DNA from: Schistosoma haematobium
Taxonomy: Eukaryota; Platyhelminthes; Trematoda; Strigeidida; Schistosomatidae
Direction of reading: 5' to 3'
Assembly: GCF_000699445.3 (NCBI RefSeq)
Contig: NC_067197.1
Location: 12,592,152-12,656,151, forward strand
DNA: 64,000 nt
Shown here one piece after another: positions 50,945 through 63,620 of the stretch (its first letter is position 1; every line of letters begins with the position of its first letter). The notes beneath the pieces were generated by a model. The model was given only the letters and a program-made list of their open reading frames with translations. It did no database searches and had not been told where the DNA came from. The position numbers and the translations under genes were made by a program.

Positions 50945-51520
50945 AAACAGCGAACAAATGATTGAATCGAAGATAAAAGATATACCAAATCGGGACCGCA
51001 AAATGCACAAGTTCGAAGCATACTAAGAGTTATTAGGAATTCCCACATAGAGTTAGAAAAATATGTTATAATTCACAATATGGAAATTTTTTATAGTTCA
51101 AAGTCATGTGGGGATCTGATTACGTTTAAGGTACTCATTGAATTCCCAAAGTCTAATGCTCGTCTCACACAAGCGAGAAATTCGTTGGAAGGTGTTAGTG
51201 ATTGAATATTAAAAAGTGTTAAACTGACTTCCGAAAAGTGCCGCCTAAGTATTGGCGGATATTAGTTGTTGCCTTCTACGAGCTTGGTTCCATTCAAACG
51301 AACTAGACTAACAGTAAATTATTAGGTTAGTTAGATGAATCAGTGTGGACACCTGGTGATTTCTCCACTCTAGCTTCTACTGTATTCACCTGGTTTAATT
51401 TTTTCGATAACCATGGCTTCAATAGAACGCAATAAATCCAAAGTTATTGGATTATTGAATCCTATGAAGGATCTTTGAACTATCAACGTTCTATCCACAA
51501 TCAAGCAGATGACAGGTGCT
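50945..51520. other. No recognisable feature
   Basis: AT-rich sequence; no repeat partner or exon was recognised. Confidence 0.4.
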
Positions 51521-51527
51521 ATGTTTG

Positions 51528-51735
51528 AAGAGATAACGAGTTTACCAAATCTGAGAACGGAACGAAGACTCTGATACAATGACAAATAAGCTAGCTATTC
51601 CGACGCGTTCTAGCTCCGCTAACTACAGAGAGGAGTCCAAGTTCGGAAAAGGGAAATATATTCCACAAGCAGCCAGAGCACGAGCAACAACAACAAGCAC
51701 AAATCAAGCGTGTATATACAAGGTGAAATAAAGTC
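51528..51735 (+). repeat. Dispersed repeat R1, copy 3
   Basis: Same landmarks and orientation as the copies at 6.9 and 28.1 kb: 'gagataacgagtttacc', 'aagctagctattccgacgcg', 'agctccgctaacta', 'aatatattccac', 'cgtgtatatacaagg'. Confidence 0.7.
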
Positions 51736-51739
51736 AATT

Positions 51740-53500
51740 CTAAACGATCCATAGAGACTGTAGATTGAAAAAGTAAAAAGGATACATTTGACAAATTCAA
51801 CCCAACGAAGAATCATACATTTATATTCAAAGAATCTTTCAAAAAAGACATTAGTTAATAGCCTTATCTTTTTTAAACTGTTTCCCATTTCATTATATAA
51901 TTTTAATTTAATCAACTGAGCTTAACTAACACTCACTAAAAACTTTTAACTCCTAATTATACCCTAACTAGTGTATACATTACTTCTTTCAAATACTACT
52001 CTTTTTGCTACTATCCTAAACGATAGAATCTGCCTTTGATAAAATGATATTTTATTGTAATGTCTTGATTCGATATTTGCCTTCCTATACATTATTTAGA
52101 TTCTCTAATAATCTTCACTGATCAATGTCTTTTAAAAAAATAAAAGTATGTAAAATTTCCCCTTTAGTTTTAAACAGAACTAAATAATATTACAAGTTTT
52201 AAGCAAAACTGAACTTAACAAATTCAAACGGATTAATTGTTGCATCCTATCAATTAGACCACTGATCAAATATGAAGGTCCTTAAGTTGATGGGGGAAAT
52301 TTGTAGCTCAGAGGATGACTTGGGTGAGTTTCCATTCTCTGAGAATTCGAAAGTTTAATCATGAAGCTTTCATTGTCTTACTGGATAACATTACCAACAA
52401 AAACTTCACGTAGAAGTGGATTATTCGAATTTCTCACATATGACTGACGGCTTATTCCGTTGACCCCAATCTTAATTGGTTATTGTTGACAATTAACCTG
52501 TCGTTATCTGCATATTCTTCCTAACTGCCACTACCATTCTCTTGAGTTTTAACTTTAGACTTATCCATAACTTTTTTAACCGGTTGGCAAATTGAGTCAA
52601 TTCCGATGTGCATGTTGATTACTGATTGACTTGAGTGCTAAACTTCTAGAAATCCTCTAGTCTTCTTCGTACTTCCTTTGTATAACATCTCAAAATATTC
52701 CCAGTCGAGTGTGTATTCACAATTCTCCACGTGCATTGATATAAGTGAGGATATGCGATGGGGTTTGACAGCTATCAAGTGGTGTTTATGCACACAAAGA
52801 AGAAGGTGACACCATACAATGTAGTGTCTTTCGTAGTTGGACCAGTTTATTTTATAGATGATGTTCGCCATTCCATCCCTTGGCTTGCATAAGACTGATA
52901 TTTCTTTCGAAAATGAGTATCAAATAATACTATATATATAATTAACAGTAAAAAGGGTTAGAAGCCTGAATTATTTGTGGATCAGTGATCCAGCATAGGG
53001 AGATCAGATGGATAGGTGGAAAATAATGAGATGGGATAACTTGATTACATCGTCGACGACATTAGTAAAGAGGTGATTATGAAATAGCGAAAGAAAAAAG
53101 ATGGAAATAAGGGGTAAAAAGTATCCATCAGTACAGCGTTTAGGATTTTTACAGATACACGATAATGATGAGTAGGAATGGATTGGCGTCTAAGCCACAG
53201 ACAGATTGTGAACTATGTTATCCAAAGTTCGATTTGATTGTGTTGTTGACCCCTAACATAGGAGAATTTTGCTTTTCAATATTTATTCAGAGATTAACAG
53301 TTCATACACTTATACCAATCTTTATATTAGTTAGCATTAGGAAGGTTAGTTATAATTATTTGTCTGTGGATTAATCGTCCCTTTTTCAATGTTCTATAAA
53401 AGTACTATGTCTAGAATTTTTTCGTTCATTTGGTAGGTGAGTGTTGCATATAAGGAGATGATATTCAGTGGGAATTTCATTTCAGTCATTTAAAGCTATA
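51740..53500. other. No recognisable feature
   Basis: AT-rich sequence. A 77-codon minus-strand frame (52638-52871) and a 69-codon plus-strand frame (53165-53374) show no recognisable content. Confidence 0.4.
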
Positions 53501-53510
53501 CTGTCACCGA

Positions 53511-54790
53511 TGAATATATATATATTTATTTGAACACAAATATTGGTACAAGGGGGCACCAGATATATATGCGCCACACAATAACAATGAGAATGGGAAG
53601 AGAAAAAGAATGTAAGGTGCGTATAAGAGAGAAGGAAGGGAAAAAAGAGAACAATGACGACCACAGATTAGTGTATGGTAGTGTAATAATAATAATAGTA
53701 ATGGGGGAAACGGAAAGGTACAACCAGGAAAAATTCTTTCAGTTAAGGAAGTTACAACCACTTTTTATGAAAAAAGTAAGAGAACGTTACAGCAGGATCG
53801 CCACTGGCTTCTATTCTGAGCCATATCTGATAACGTCTCTAGCCACTGTGTCGCACCATCTCTCAGACCCCAACCAGGGAGTCGTCAAGGTCCAACAGAA
53901 GCCAGTCCTTTGCAGCTTTCTTTCATACCACGACACCATGTCATACACTGACCACCTCTCCGCTTCTTCCAACCGGTCCCAGAGTCGGCAAATAATGCAC
54001 GACGTGGAATTCTCTGGGACGACATTCGTAGAACATGTCCAAGACACAGAAGTCGATTTTTCAAGATGGTGGCACCAATTGGATTATCATCTCTGTGCTC
54101 GAACATACGATGCCGAACCTCTGCATTACTAACATGATGTTGCCACTGAATGTTAGCAACCCTCCGGAGACAACGATGATCAAACACAGAGATTCGTCTA
54201 ACATCCTCACTTCGGAGAGGCCAGGTTTCACAAGCATAGAGCAAAACTGCTCTCACCGACGCGTTGTAGATCCGACCTTTTACAGCCAGACTGACATCAC
54301 GAGGGCGCCAAAAATGGCCTAGATTGATGTAAGTCTCTCTGGCTTTCAATATACGTGAATTGATCTCATCACTTACACAGCTACCCGGATACACGAACTT
54401 CCCGGCTACTTTCATCTACTCACCACCCAGGGTGAGTGCAGGATCAGGGTCCCGCCAGTCTTATGGAGTTAATTTGCACTTAGAAGATGCAAAACACACG
54501 CCATACCTACGGACATTGGTCGTCAACTGATTAAGTGTGGATTGCATGGCTTGGGCATTATCGCACAGTAAGACAATACCATCCGCATACTCAAAGTCGA
54601 GAAGTCTTTCTCCAGGTAACAGGTCCACACCACCATCACTTACATCCATCAGAGCTGTTCCCAGAACGTCATCGATAGCAAAGTTGAAGAAGAATGGCGA
54701 GACCTAACCCCACTGCTTGAGTGAAGCAATGGAGAAAGGTGGTTGTATGCCCTCACTCTACCTGAGGTGTTTGTGTATAGGGCCCCAATA
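53511..54790 (-). mobile_element. RTE-clade LINE (family A), 5'-truncated copy
   Basis: On the minus strand the sequence runs from RT (NTSGRVRAY near 54770, then LLPGERLLDFEYADGIVLLCDN with the second catalytic Asp changed to Gly) through LRDVSLAVKGRIYNASVRAVLLYACETWPLR to DMAQNRSQWRS. The 3' UTR ends in TATA-rich sequence at about 53511. Several shifts are present. Confidence 0.9.
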
Positions 54791-55046
54791 GCACATCTCA
54801 ACCTCCCGGATTAAAAAAATAAAATGGAAGCTAAAGGTTAGAATGAAATTCTCAGTGGAAATTATGCCCTTATACGCAGTAATAACTCATCAAATAAACA
54901 GAAAAATACCCGACAATGCTTATTACCGCACCCATATTGAACACTGAGAAATGGATAGGCCACAAACTTACGGACACGTATCTTATCTCTAACCAACACA
55001 AAATAATGAATAAGAAATAAGTTGAAAATATGGTAAGAAGAAAATC

Positions 55047-58000
55047 TCACAGTAGTGTTACATTACTAACTTCATCAATATATGCTTTAGCATCCAAGTA
55101 CAATTGATGACGAATTTTATCATCTGAGTGAAATCCACTACTACCATTGACAGATTGAGGTTGGTTGAAAATTTGGGAACTACTACGTCTAACTTCACGT
55201 AATCGCCGTATACTATCTTCCATTTTTCGCACTGATGTAGACACTTCTGATAGTTGAGCTGTATAGCTTTTATTTGATAATGTAAGAAAAATGATACATG
55301 AAAAGTTAGACCTATTAAATAAAATTAATTAGTTATTACTAACTGTATAGAAATATGCAGAAAAAGTGTATACAATTGATTGATAATTAATTGCAGTGGT
55401 CAATATTATTTTCGTCTGGTCCTTTAGTGCCAGTTAGATTCTATCGATCAAGTTTCAACATGCCCGCCAGTCTAAGTGACTCCACATCAAATAACATCTT
55501 AAACAGATGTATATATGTACCAGATTCTATGTTGCGTATAACTGACCAACTGGCTGCATGTACTATATATTATTAAGACATTATTTAGTTGGAGGTTGTC
55601 GAGAGGAAACCCTGAACAGACAAGCACACCGCAACTTGGTCGATAGAATTCGATCACCATATAGGACTAGACAAATATTATATCGCCTGCTACTTAGTGG
55701 TCGATCATGTCAGTCGCAGCCCGAATAGCTCAGTGATAACGTCTCAAACTGTGAAATTGGATGGCGGAGCATCAGGTTCCTTAGGATTGCACGTACTCCA
55801 TGTTGACGAGTGCCAACAAGCACGAAACCTAGGTCCAAGGTATTCTGTCGACTACCTCTAACTATTTAACACTAAGAAAATGTATACAGAATAAATACGC
55901 TTTGAGAATACAAGATTTCAACTAAATGATATATAATATTATTGCGAATGGAAAAAAGTGTGATAATCAAGAAAAATTCCATCCTGTTAGTTAGCAGAAA
56001 AAAATGTAGTTCTCAAAAATGATGGTGGTATTGAAAACTAAAGCACAAGGTTGATATTTCATGAATAGACCCCATCATAGATATCATATCACTAATAGAC
56101 ACCTTGTGGGGGCTTGTACTATGTCAAGCCTGTAGTGAACGAGAACACTAGTGGGAACAATCGAATGTATGTCACAAATTACAGGACTTGTTAATAAAAT
56201 CTAACATTCATAAGGTAAATGCTTAATTTGCAAAATGTTCACCAATTGTTTCAAAATGACTCAAACTTCATTGTTCTTGCATTTTCATACAAATTGCATT
56301 CTGTTTCCATTCTCTACTATTCGATCCTCATATCTCTCTGCTGCCAGACCTGTTCACGACATACATCGTATACTACTTATGTCAATATAAGTAGCACACA
56401 CCACAAGCCCACATAGGTTACTCTAGCCATTGGACAGGCTAATTTATTCATTCGTCTTGTTAATTATTGGCTTACCAACCTTGACTGTTTTTATGTGAGA
56501 GTATGTATGTGCATTTCTTATCTTACTCATCACATGTCTGTAACTTATTTTTTGTCTGACTACAAATATCGGTTTACGTTTGGTTAAATCGAGTTGGCTC
56601 ACACGCTTCCTCCACCGCGCATTGTTTCGTTTTATTGGTCGCCTATCTGAGTCAATGATTGTATGAAACATGGGTATTCGAAACCCATTCTCGTATCTGA
56701 CTTATTTAATTTCATTCACTAACATGAATTAAGTCGATGCATATATACGAGGGTAGCCAGGATGTATATTTCGACAGCAATCATTCGATAATGATAATCA
56801 TACGATCCAATTGGAGTCAGATTCAGGGCCACCAAAACCTTAATACATAAACCCTCAGTTGATATACTGCTCTAAAATGATAATCATATGTTTTCGAATT
56901 CACCTCTAAAGATTAATACAAATATAAAGTCATTGCGGTATAATAATTACCAGAAGGTAATTCTATGTATATAAAATGTATGATGTCGTAGTTTAGTTGA
57001 ATTAGTACGTTGAAGAGTTTTACATTATAAGTCAATTTTGTAATTTTTTCTATTTTCCAATGATTTCTTCACAAAATGACCTCAGTTGTTTAATGAATAA
57101 CAAACTTCAAAATGATTTCTTCAGTTGTCAACAATAAAACACAACCGAATACTTTCAATTTTAATGCATCAGAACAAAAAAAAGAACTTACTCATGAGTA
57201 ACAGTTGTGATGCATTTCTTTATTAAAGTAGATAAAAATGGTTGAGCGTTAGGGACTGATTGAGATAAACGTAATCCTAAACCATCGAGTTTCATTAAAG
57301 GATGTATAATGTTTGATACATATGAAGATGCATTAGAAGGAAACTCTCGATTAGTCCAACGATATTGACGCGGTATGTCTAGTACTTGGCGAATACTATT
57401 TGAACAGTTTTGCTGAAAATGAACACGATAATTAGAAAATAAACAAACAAAATGTTATATCGATTGTTATGAAGTATATACATGCTTAGTAAGTGTAGAT
57501 AGAGTATGTATGTATGCATGTGGAAATAAGTAATTATATTAGATTAGGAACATGTAATAAAAAGTCATTGTTTTATTGATATTTGTTACAGTGTAAGAAG
57601 AAAGAGAGAGGGAACACTATTCGGTTATTTATGCCCCTTAATTTTACTCAGTCTTATGTACACAGCATTGACAAGAGACGTTTAGAATACAAAGTAATGT
57701 GTGACTTCCGAAACTGTCAATCAACTGAATATTTATCCTGAGTTCTAATTATGAAGAGGTGAAGGAATTTTGAACAAGATAACTATTTTGATGTTAATTA
57801 GTTAAGGTGACGGTTCAAACAATATAAAACAATAGACCTTTGGATTAAAACGTTTATTTGTCTCAAATTATATCATTAATACTATTACTCCAACTAGTTC
57901 ATCTTGAGGAAATGCTGAATCTTTTGAAGGGAATACCATCAAAGTCTATAAACCTTCTGAAGGCCCTTTACTCGAACATTATTGGCCGCATAAAAGCTTA

Positions 58001-59903
58001 AGATGAGCTTTTGTTAGAACTAGTGATATCCTCAAAGAATTTCAATATCCTCGATAGAAAATTGTGCCAGATTCCATGTTGCTTATGACTAACTGGAATA
58101 AAACAGTATTCCGGTAGGAAGGTATTTTGATATTGAAGTTGAATGAGACTGGAAATGTTTTATAGGATATATATAAATACAGACCAAGTCACTGAAACAC
58201 GCGAGGTCTTGTTTTTATACACATTCACATACACTTGTCCTTGATAGAAATTCAATTCTGTAGATACCATTAGAGTTGTACAAATAAACCTCTTACAATT
58301 GCGTCCGGATTTTTTCAGTTATATCAAACTATTATGATTCCTCTTATTACGACCCAGCCACTCATTGCTTAGTAGTCTTGGACACAAATCACTCGATATG
58401 TGTGAGGGCTGGGATGCTGCCCTGGCACTCAAACCGAAGTAGGTGGTTTTCTTAGGGGAAAACACCCGGAGCCTTCAACATAAAGGTCTAATCCACAGGG
58501 CAGTGGAGCAACGTCAGGAGATGCAGCCCCATGGTAGCCGGTGACCAACAATAGGTTCATATGCCATTTGTTCCCTCACGATCCTGGAGCCCATGTGCAT
58601 CATTGGTTTGGAATCAAGGTTTCCCAACTCCCATAGGTGCATCCGTATCTACCACCAACTCAGGTAAAGTACCGAACATTCGCTTTTCGTCCTCTCAATT
58701 TCGTACACAACACTCCCACCGCGAGAGGGCATTGAGTAGGACTTCTCTGACATTGGCTGTATACGCGAGGTCATGTGAGACCATTTCGAGAGGAACAGTG
58801 GACTCTCCATACCTTCGGCCGTACTAGGGCATTTGGCAGCAAGAACGCGGCTGAACAGGAATGTTATTGTATTCCAAATAATAAGGTTGGATGGGAGTAG
58901 GAAACACAATAAGAAAAACGTAAGTATATTCATATTTTTTTACACAAGAAGACTCTAGGGTCTTTTCCAAGTATCCGCTAGCGCTGATTGGTTGAGAAAT
59001 AACATGCTTTAATCTAATCTATATATCACTAACGAAAAAACCATATAACTTAATACACTTATATAAATACGTAACGCATTCAGTGCACCCAACTATTTCT
59101 CTTCTTATCATTACAGTATGGATCAGTGTAGATTAGCTTGGCTTTATATCTGACAGATGTGAAATCCATCCTAAGTACTCTTAGATTCTTATCCAAAGTG
59201 TCCAGAAGACTATTGTTGTCTAACGTATAATATCTTGACACCTTACGTCATTCATAAGATTCCTTACAAATTGACCGACCTCAGGGATTTATTAGGTAAC
59301 GAGTTATATGTCAGTCGGTACATACATAGTAACATAAAAATCTAACAGTAAACAAATTGTTATTATTACATTTCTCTATGAAATGCACAAAATCTACTAT
59401 TATCGATTATTATATTTTATTCAGTTGTATTTCAGTTGGCTGATTTACTGATTCGCGTGTAAATATGTAGGATTTCATACGTTTTTTATAATATATACAT
59501 ATATCAGTACAATAAATATATGTATAGTACTAAAATTCAGTTCATGTTTATAAAAATAACAGGACTTGATCTTGATACATAGTATCTCGCATCTTACTTG
59601 AATTTTTTGAACGATAAGATCCATTATTGAACTGATCGATGCAATTAAACGTTCACATGACTGCTCCAAACACTCACTTAATATAGTTTCATAGTTCACA
59701 GTGTCATCATTACTATCGTTGTCCATTGTTTGTGTAACCAGGCGTTGGTTGAGACGAGTTAAAATTTCCCCCTTCAATTCTAAGCGAACATAATCAACCA
59801 ATCGAAGACAATCGACAAAAAAGTATATTAACAATTCAGGAAAGTAATCAGTTGATTTTGTCAATAAAATTGAATCAGACGATTGACTTGCAGTAGCGTT
59901 ATT
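55047..59903 (-). CDS. COG2: Conserved oligomeric Golgi complex subunit 2, last three exons
   Basis: Minus-strand exons 59903-59598, 57412-57192 and 55266-55047 join in frame (phases 0 and 2) to 248 C-terminal residues. Diagnostic segments are IPRQYRWTNREFPSNASSYV (human: RLYRRTNKEVPTTASSYV), THDYTAQLSEVSTSVRKMEDS (human: THKYYETVSDVLNSVKKMEES) and SDDKIRHQLYLDAKAYI (human: SDDSKIRLQLALDVEYL). COG2 is a lobe A subunit of the COG tether, which acts in retrograde vesicle traffic at the Golgi. The C-terminus is about 30 residues shorter than in mammals. The last exon might instead continue from a weak donor near 55059. Upstream exons were not found to the right and may lie outside the window. 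Introns are 2,185 and 1,925 bp. Confidence 0.88.
55715..55910 (+). repeat. tRNA-derived SINE-like repeat in COG2 intron
   Basis: Starts 'cccgaatagctcagtgataacgtctc', an A-box-like tRNA head, then 'tgtgaaattggatggcggagcatcaggttcc'. The B box is decayed. It lies antisense to COG2, in its last intron. Confidence 0.55.
57900..58030 (+). mobile_element. RTE-clade LINE scrap (RT)
   Basis: Reads LLKGIPSKSINLLKALYSNIIGRIKA, corresponding to LKGVPQKYINLVKALYSDTTSRVRA of family B. Both ends are truncated, and it lies in the COG2 intron. Confidence 0.75.
58380..58830 (+). repeat. Dispersed repeat R2, uninterrupted copy
   Basis: Matches 36640-36736 plus 40831-41045 as one continuous stretch, for example 'aaaggtctaatccacagggcagtggagcaacg' and 'catatgccatttgttccctcacgatcctg'. 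It represents an unoccupied version of the Gypsy copy 2 integration site (GGAG at 58505-58508). No coding capacity was recognised. Confidence 0.75.
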
Positions 59904-59909
59904 CTAAAT

Positions 59910-60630
59910 TAACATATAATAATAAAGGAAATCAAAGAAAATTTTCTTGAATAGTATTATATGTATGGTAAGTTACAGGTATATCACTAACAATTGGACG
60001 TTTAGATACCGACTAATTTCCTAGTCACTTCATGGCCCTTAGAAATTCATTACACAAGAGCCATAAACAGAAAACAAAAGGCGGAAAGTATACAAAAACT
60101 ACTTTGAAGGTTAATCCGTGTATGAAAAAATGAAGATAATTATAAGAGGTGACCATGATATTTTAGCTTCTGAAAAACATATTAAATTTGCAAACAACAT
60201 GGGCAATTATCCAATCACGATAAAGGAAACAATTTATCACTGTTTAGGATTCTCTTGAGAGTTCCTAATGAATGTCAACTGACTGAAGTATTTCCAGGAT
60301 TTTATTGACTTCTGGGGACTTTACTAAGGAATTATCGAAGGCTTCCAACAGTTATGGAATAGGCTCATCAGGTTAAATAGCATTCTATTCTCAATGAAGT
60401 AAATTGACGCAGATCTATTTAGACCTTTAAGTCAAACTACGTTTCTATTTACGTGAGGATTGTTGTTAGACAGAACAGGATTCAAATCTGCTATCTTAAT
60501 AAGATTAAAAGTTGAATCCTGTAAAAATATTAATCTACAACTCCATTCAGCCTTACAAATAACAACACTTCGATGATAATTAGCCAATGACATATCAACA
60601 GATAATTTAGTGAAAACTGAATATAAAGCT
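59910..60630. other. No recognisable feature
   Basis: AT-rich sequence that would be COG2 intron if further exons lie to the right. No exon was identified. Confidence 0.4.
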
Positions 60631-60639
60631 TAAATGTGA

Positions 60640-60835
60640 GGGATGTAAATTTTTGGTGCCCAAACCAAGAAGTGGGATTAGTTCACGCAATTACTGACTG
60701 CTGAATTAAACTATGTTGTTAAGTGCAGACGATCAGGTTAGGGTTCACGAGGTTATGGTAACCAATGGCTGGAGACTTTGAATGACATAGTTTAGAACCC
60801 ATTTCAACGGCGTAGATGGATTCATCTTTCGTTTG
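60640..60835 (+). mobile_element. RTE-clade LINE (family B) C-terminal scrap
   Basis: 'gcccaaaccaagaagtggg' and 'ggttcacgaggttatggtaaccaatggctggagactttg' translate to relics of GGQTKTW and GLRDYRNQWLETL. Full of stops. Confidence 0.7.
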
Positions 60836-60849
60836 AAAATACTTATACA

Positions 60850-61830
60850 CTTATTGAGCGAAAGGTGGAATCCATGCAACAGACTACACTGCTGAGGACA
60901 GTTGACAGATGCATTCCAAGTGAGTACCGGTGTCAGACAAGGCTGTTTACTTTCGTCTCCCCAACTTTTCTTTTTCTTCTAATGGTTGACTGGATTATGA
61001 AGATCTCGACATCTGAGGGGAAGCACGAAATACAATGGACAGCTCGGAATCAACTAGACGATTTGGACTTTACAGATCAACTAACTCTTCTATCTCATAC
61101 ATAGTGATAAATGAAGGTGAAGACAACTAGTGTAACAGCAGACACTGCAGCAGTAGACCTCAACATACACAAGCGTAAAACCAAGATCCTCAAATACAAC
61201 ACGGAGAACACCAACCAACCCAATCGAAATTGGTGAAGAAACTCTGAAAGTGGACAATTTCACTTATATGAGGAGCATCGTTGATGAACTAGAAGGATCT
61301 GATGGCAAAGCAAGGCCAGCATTCCTACTATTGGAGAAAATATGGAACTGAAAACAACTGTTAACCAACACTAAAGTCAGGATCTGTAATACAAACGTCA
61401 AGACAGTTCGACAGCACAGACCTGAAACTTGAAGAACTACCACGACCATCATCAAAAAAGTATGAGTATTTCTAAACAATTGTCTACACAAGATACTGAA
61501 TGTTCGTTGACCGGATATTATCAGCAACAACCAACTATGGGAGAGAACAAACCAACTTCTAGATGAAGAAGAAATTAAGAAAAGATGTTGGAAGTGGACA
61601 GGATACACATTGAGGAAATCATCAAAATGCATCACGAGGCAAGCGCTAACTTGAACTCTTAAAGGAAAATGAAAAAGTGGAAGACCAAGGAGCACACTAC
61701 GCCGAGAATTCGATGCAGACATGAAAAGGATGAATAGTAACTGGAAAGGATTGCCCAGGACAGAGTTGGATGAAGAATCTTGATGGGAAGCCCTATGGTC
61801 CTCCACGAAGAGTGACAGGAGTGAGTAAGT
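60850..61830 (+). mobile_element. SR2-like RTE LINE, 3' third
   Basis: Plus-strand frames read WIMKISTSEGKHEIQWTA, NQLDDLDFTDQLTLLSHT (motif C lost, D-Q), then [34 protein letters not shown] and RTLRREFDADMKRMNSNW. Starts near the end of RT and runs to the 3' end. The long antisense frame at 61264-61806 is its shadow. Confidence 0.85.
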
Positions 61831-61834
61831 CTTG

Positions 61835-63470
61835 TTAACAAAAGCAAATTAAACATTCTAATTCATTTTTCTTTAATTCCTTATAATCAAAGTCTAGTGA
61901 ACTGAACTCACAAACTCTCATTTTATTTCTAAACTTTCCAGACTTTTGTTACCTTAAGCAATAATATTATCTTAAATATTCTAGAATAATCACCTTAGAC
62001 AATTATTTAAAAAAAAACTATCAGAAACGTCTAATAAGTTTGAAACAAATTAGTTGTTAATAACAATTCATCCACGTGAAATTGAACATTATGTTGATAG
62101 TTAGAAATAATGAAACTTATTAGCATGTATATAGCTGGAGTTAAAGCAATGAGATACAATGAATTGATTGTATTCTGCAAACTATGTTATTCTTGCTTTT
62201 GTTCGAATTATGATATACACTTTGAAAATCTTGTAGATATCAGACAACAATTAGATGGTTATACAATTCAATAGTCTAAAAAAGTCTTTTTTTTTCCCAG
62301 TGATATTGCACATGAATACGAAATAGTTAGTATATCTTCATTCACTAATAATCATTATTCTAATTACAAAGAAAAGTGTAAATTTAGGAGTAATATAATA
62401 TTAACTGTTAAACGGAATGATTAATGTAACTTTTCTTCATTCATACAGAAGATTTCAGAATATAGGGAGATAATTTACAGGAATTTCATTCAATACATTG
62501 TGCCATATGTATGATATTTTCCTCAGAATATCAGATTGAAGTGAATATTTATCAAACACAATAAACCAAACTGTAACATTTTGATGTTAAAAAAAAAAGA
62601 TGGGGACGTGTCCTGAACTAGGACGAAACACAACTGCTCTGTTCAAAGTTCCTTGTTTTCCAATAGCTGCCTGGTTAAAGTTAGTTCATAATACAAACAC
62701 TTGAAATGATATACCATGTAAGTACATACTTGTGACTTAACTTGTATTGGGAATATTTATTGCTTAAGCAGATATTTTGCTATTGTTGTCAATTATGACA
62801 GTACACTACTTCTAAAGGGAATAAACAAATTCAGTTCAAGTGAGCGAACATAGCATTTAACAAAAGCACACAACATGTCTGGGGTGTCACTACTATTAAT
62901 ATACGTGAACTATAGGAAAAGTCAACATAAACACTAAAAAAATCCATACAAGAAATTTTAACCCTGAGAAGAAAGATTAAATAATCCATTTTAACTGGTC
63001 ACACTAATAGGAGCATTGTATTAAACACCGAAAGAGTTTTGGAACCGATTATTCTGTATGGAAAACTATTTAATGACATGCAAGAAACAGAACTTAACAG
63101 GTGAGGAATACTGGTGAAATTCTAGGTCAGAAAAGTTGTCCAGGTTCTTAAAAATAAAGAAATAAAAATCCCCTAGAGAAAGACGCTTACTTGTACTTCA
63201 TAAGTTAAGTAAAACAATTCATTGGGAAGAAGAAAAAACAACAGTGTGTGCGTGTGTAAAAGGAAGAATTAAGAAAAATAACCATGAAAACACTTAACAC
63301 AAGGTGTAAGTGATAGGTCGTTTCAAAATACAGAGGACGAAAAGAATCAATTTAAAAGTGATCAGATCAAGCTGTAATGTCCAGACTCATTTTGGTAAGA
63401 AAACAAACAAACATGAGGTGAATATTACAATTTTACTAAATGTTATCATGATTTGTAGATGAATTCTGTT
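61835..63470. other. No recognisable gene
   Basis: AT-rich sequence. Only the hammerhead-like hairpin near 62610-62629 stands out. No COG2 exon was recognised on the minus strand. Confidence 0.4.
62610..62629 (+). ncRNA. Decayed hammerhead-like hairpin (SM-alpha style)
   Basis: GTCCT-gaact-AGGAC followed directly by GAAAC resembles stem II plus the 3' core of schistosome SM-alpha hammerheads. The 5' CUGANGA core is not intact, so at best this is a relic. Confidence 0.25.
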
Positions 63471-63474
63471 ACGA

Positions 63475-63620
63475 GGGCAACAGTGAAAACTAGGAAGCAC
63501 TGGATAGCATCTTTTTTCTAGGAATGCCCATTCACGACCAAATGAGGGATCGAACCCAGTAGCTTCAAGTCTGGCAGCGAGTGCCTAACCTTTAGACCAT
63601 TGAGTCACTATAGAACGGTC
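63475..63620 (-). repeat. tRNA-derived SINE-like repeat
   Basis: On the minus strand an A-box-like 'gactcaatggtctaaaggttaggcac' is followed by a clear B box opposite 'gggatcgaaccca'. It is the best preserved of the four antisense copies. No intact cloverleaf. Confidence 0.65.

Noticed and set aside
61264..61806. 180-codon minus-strand frame
   Set aside because: Antisense shadow of the SR2-like C-terminus.
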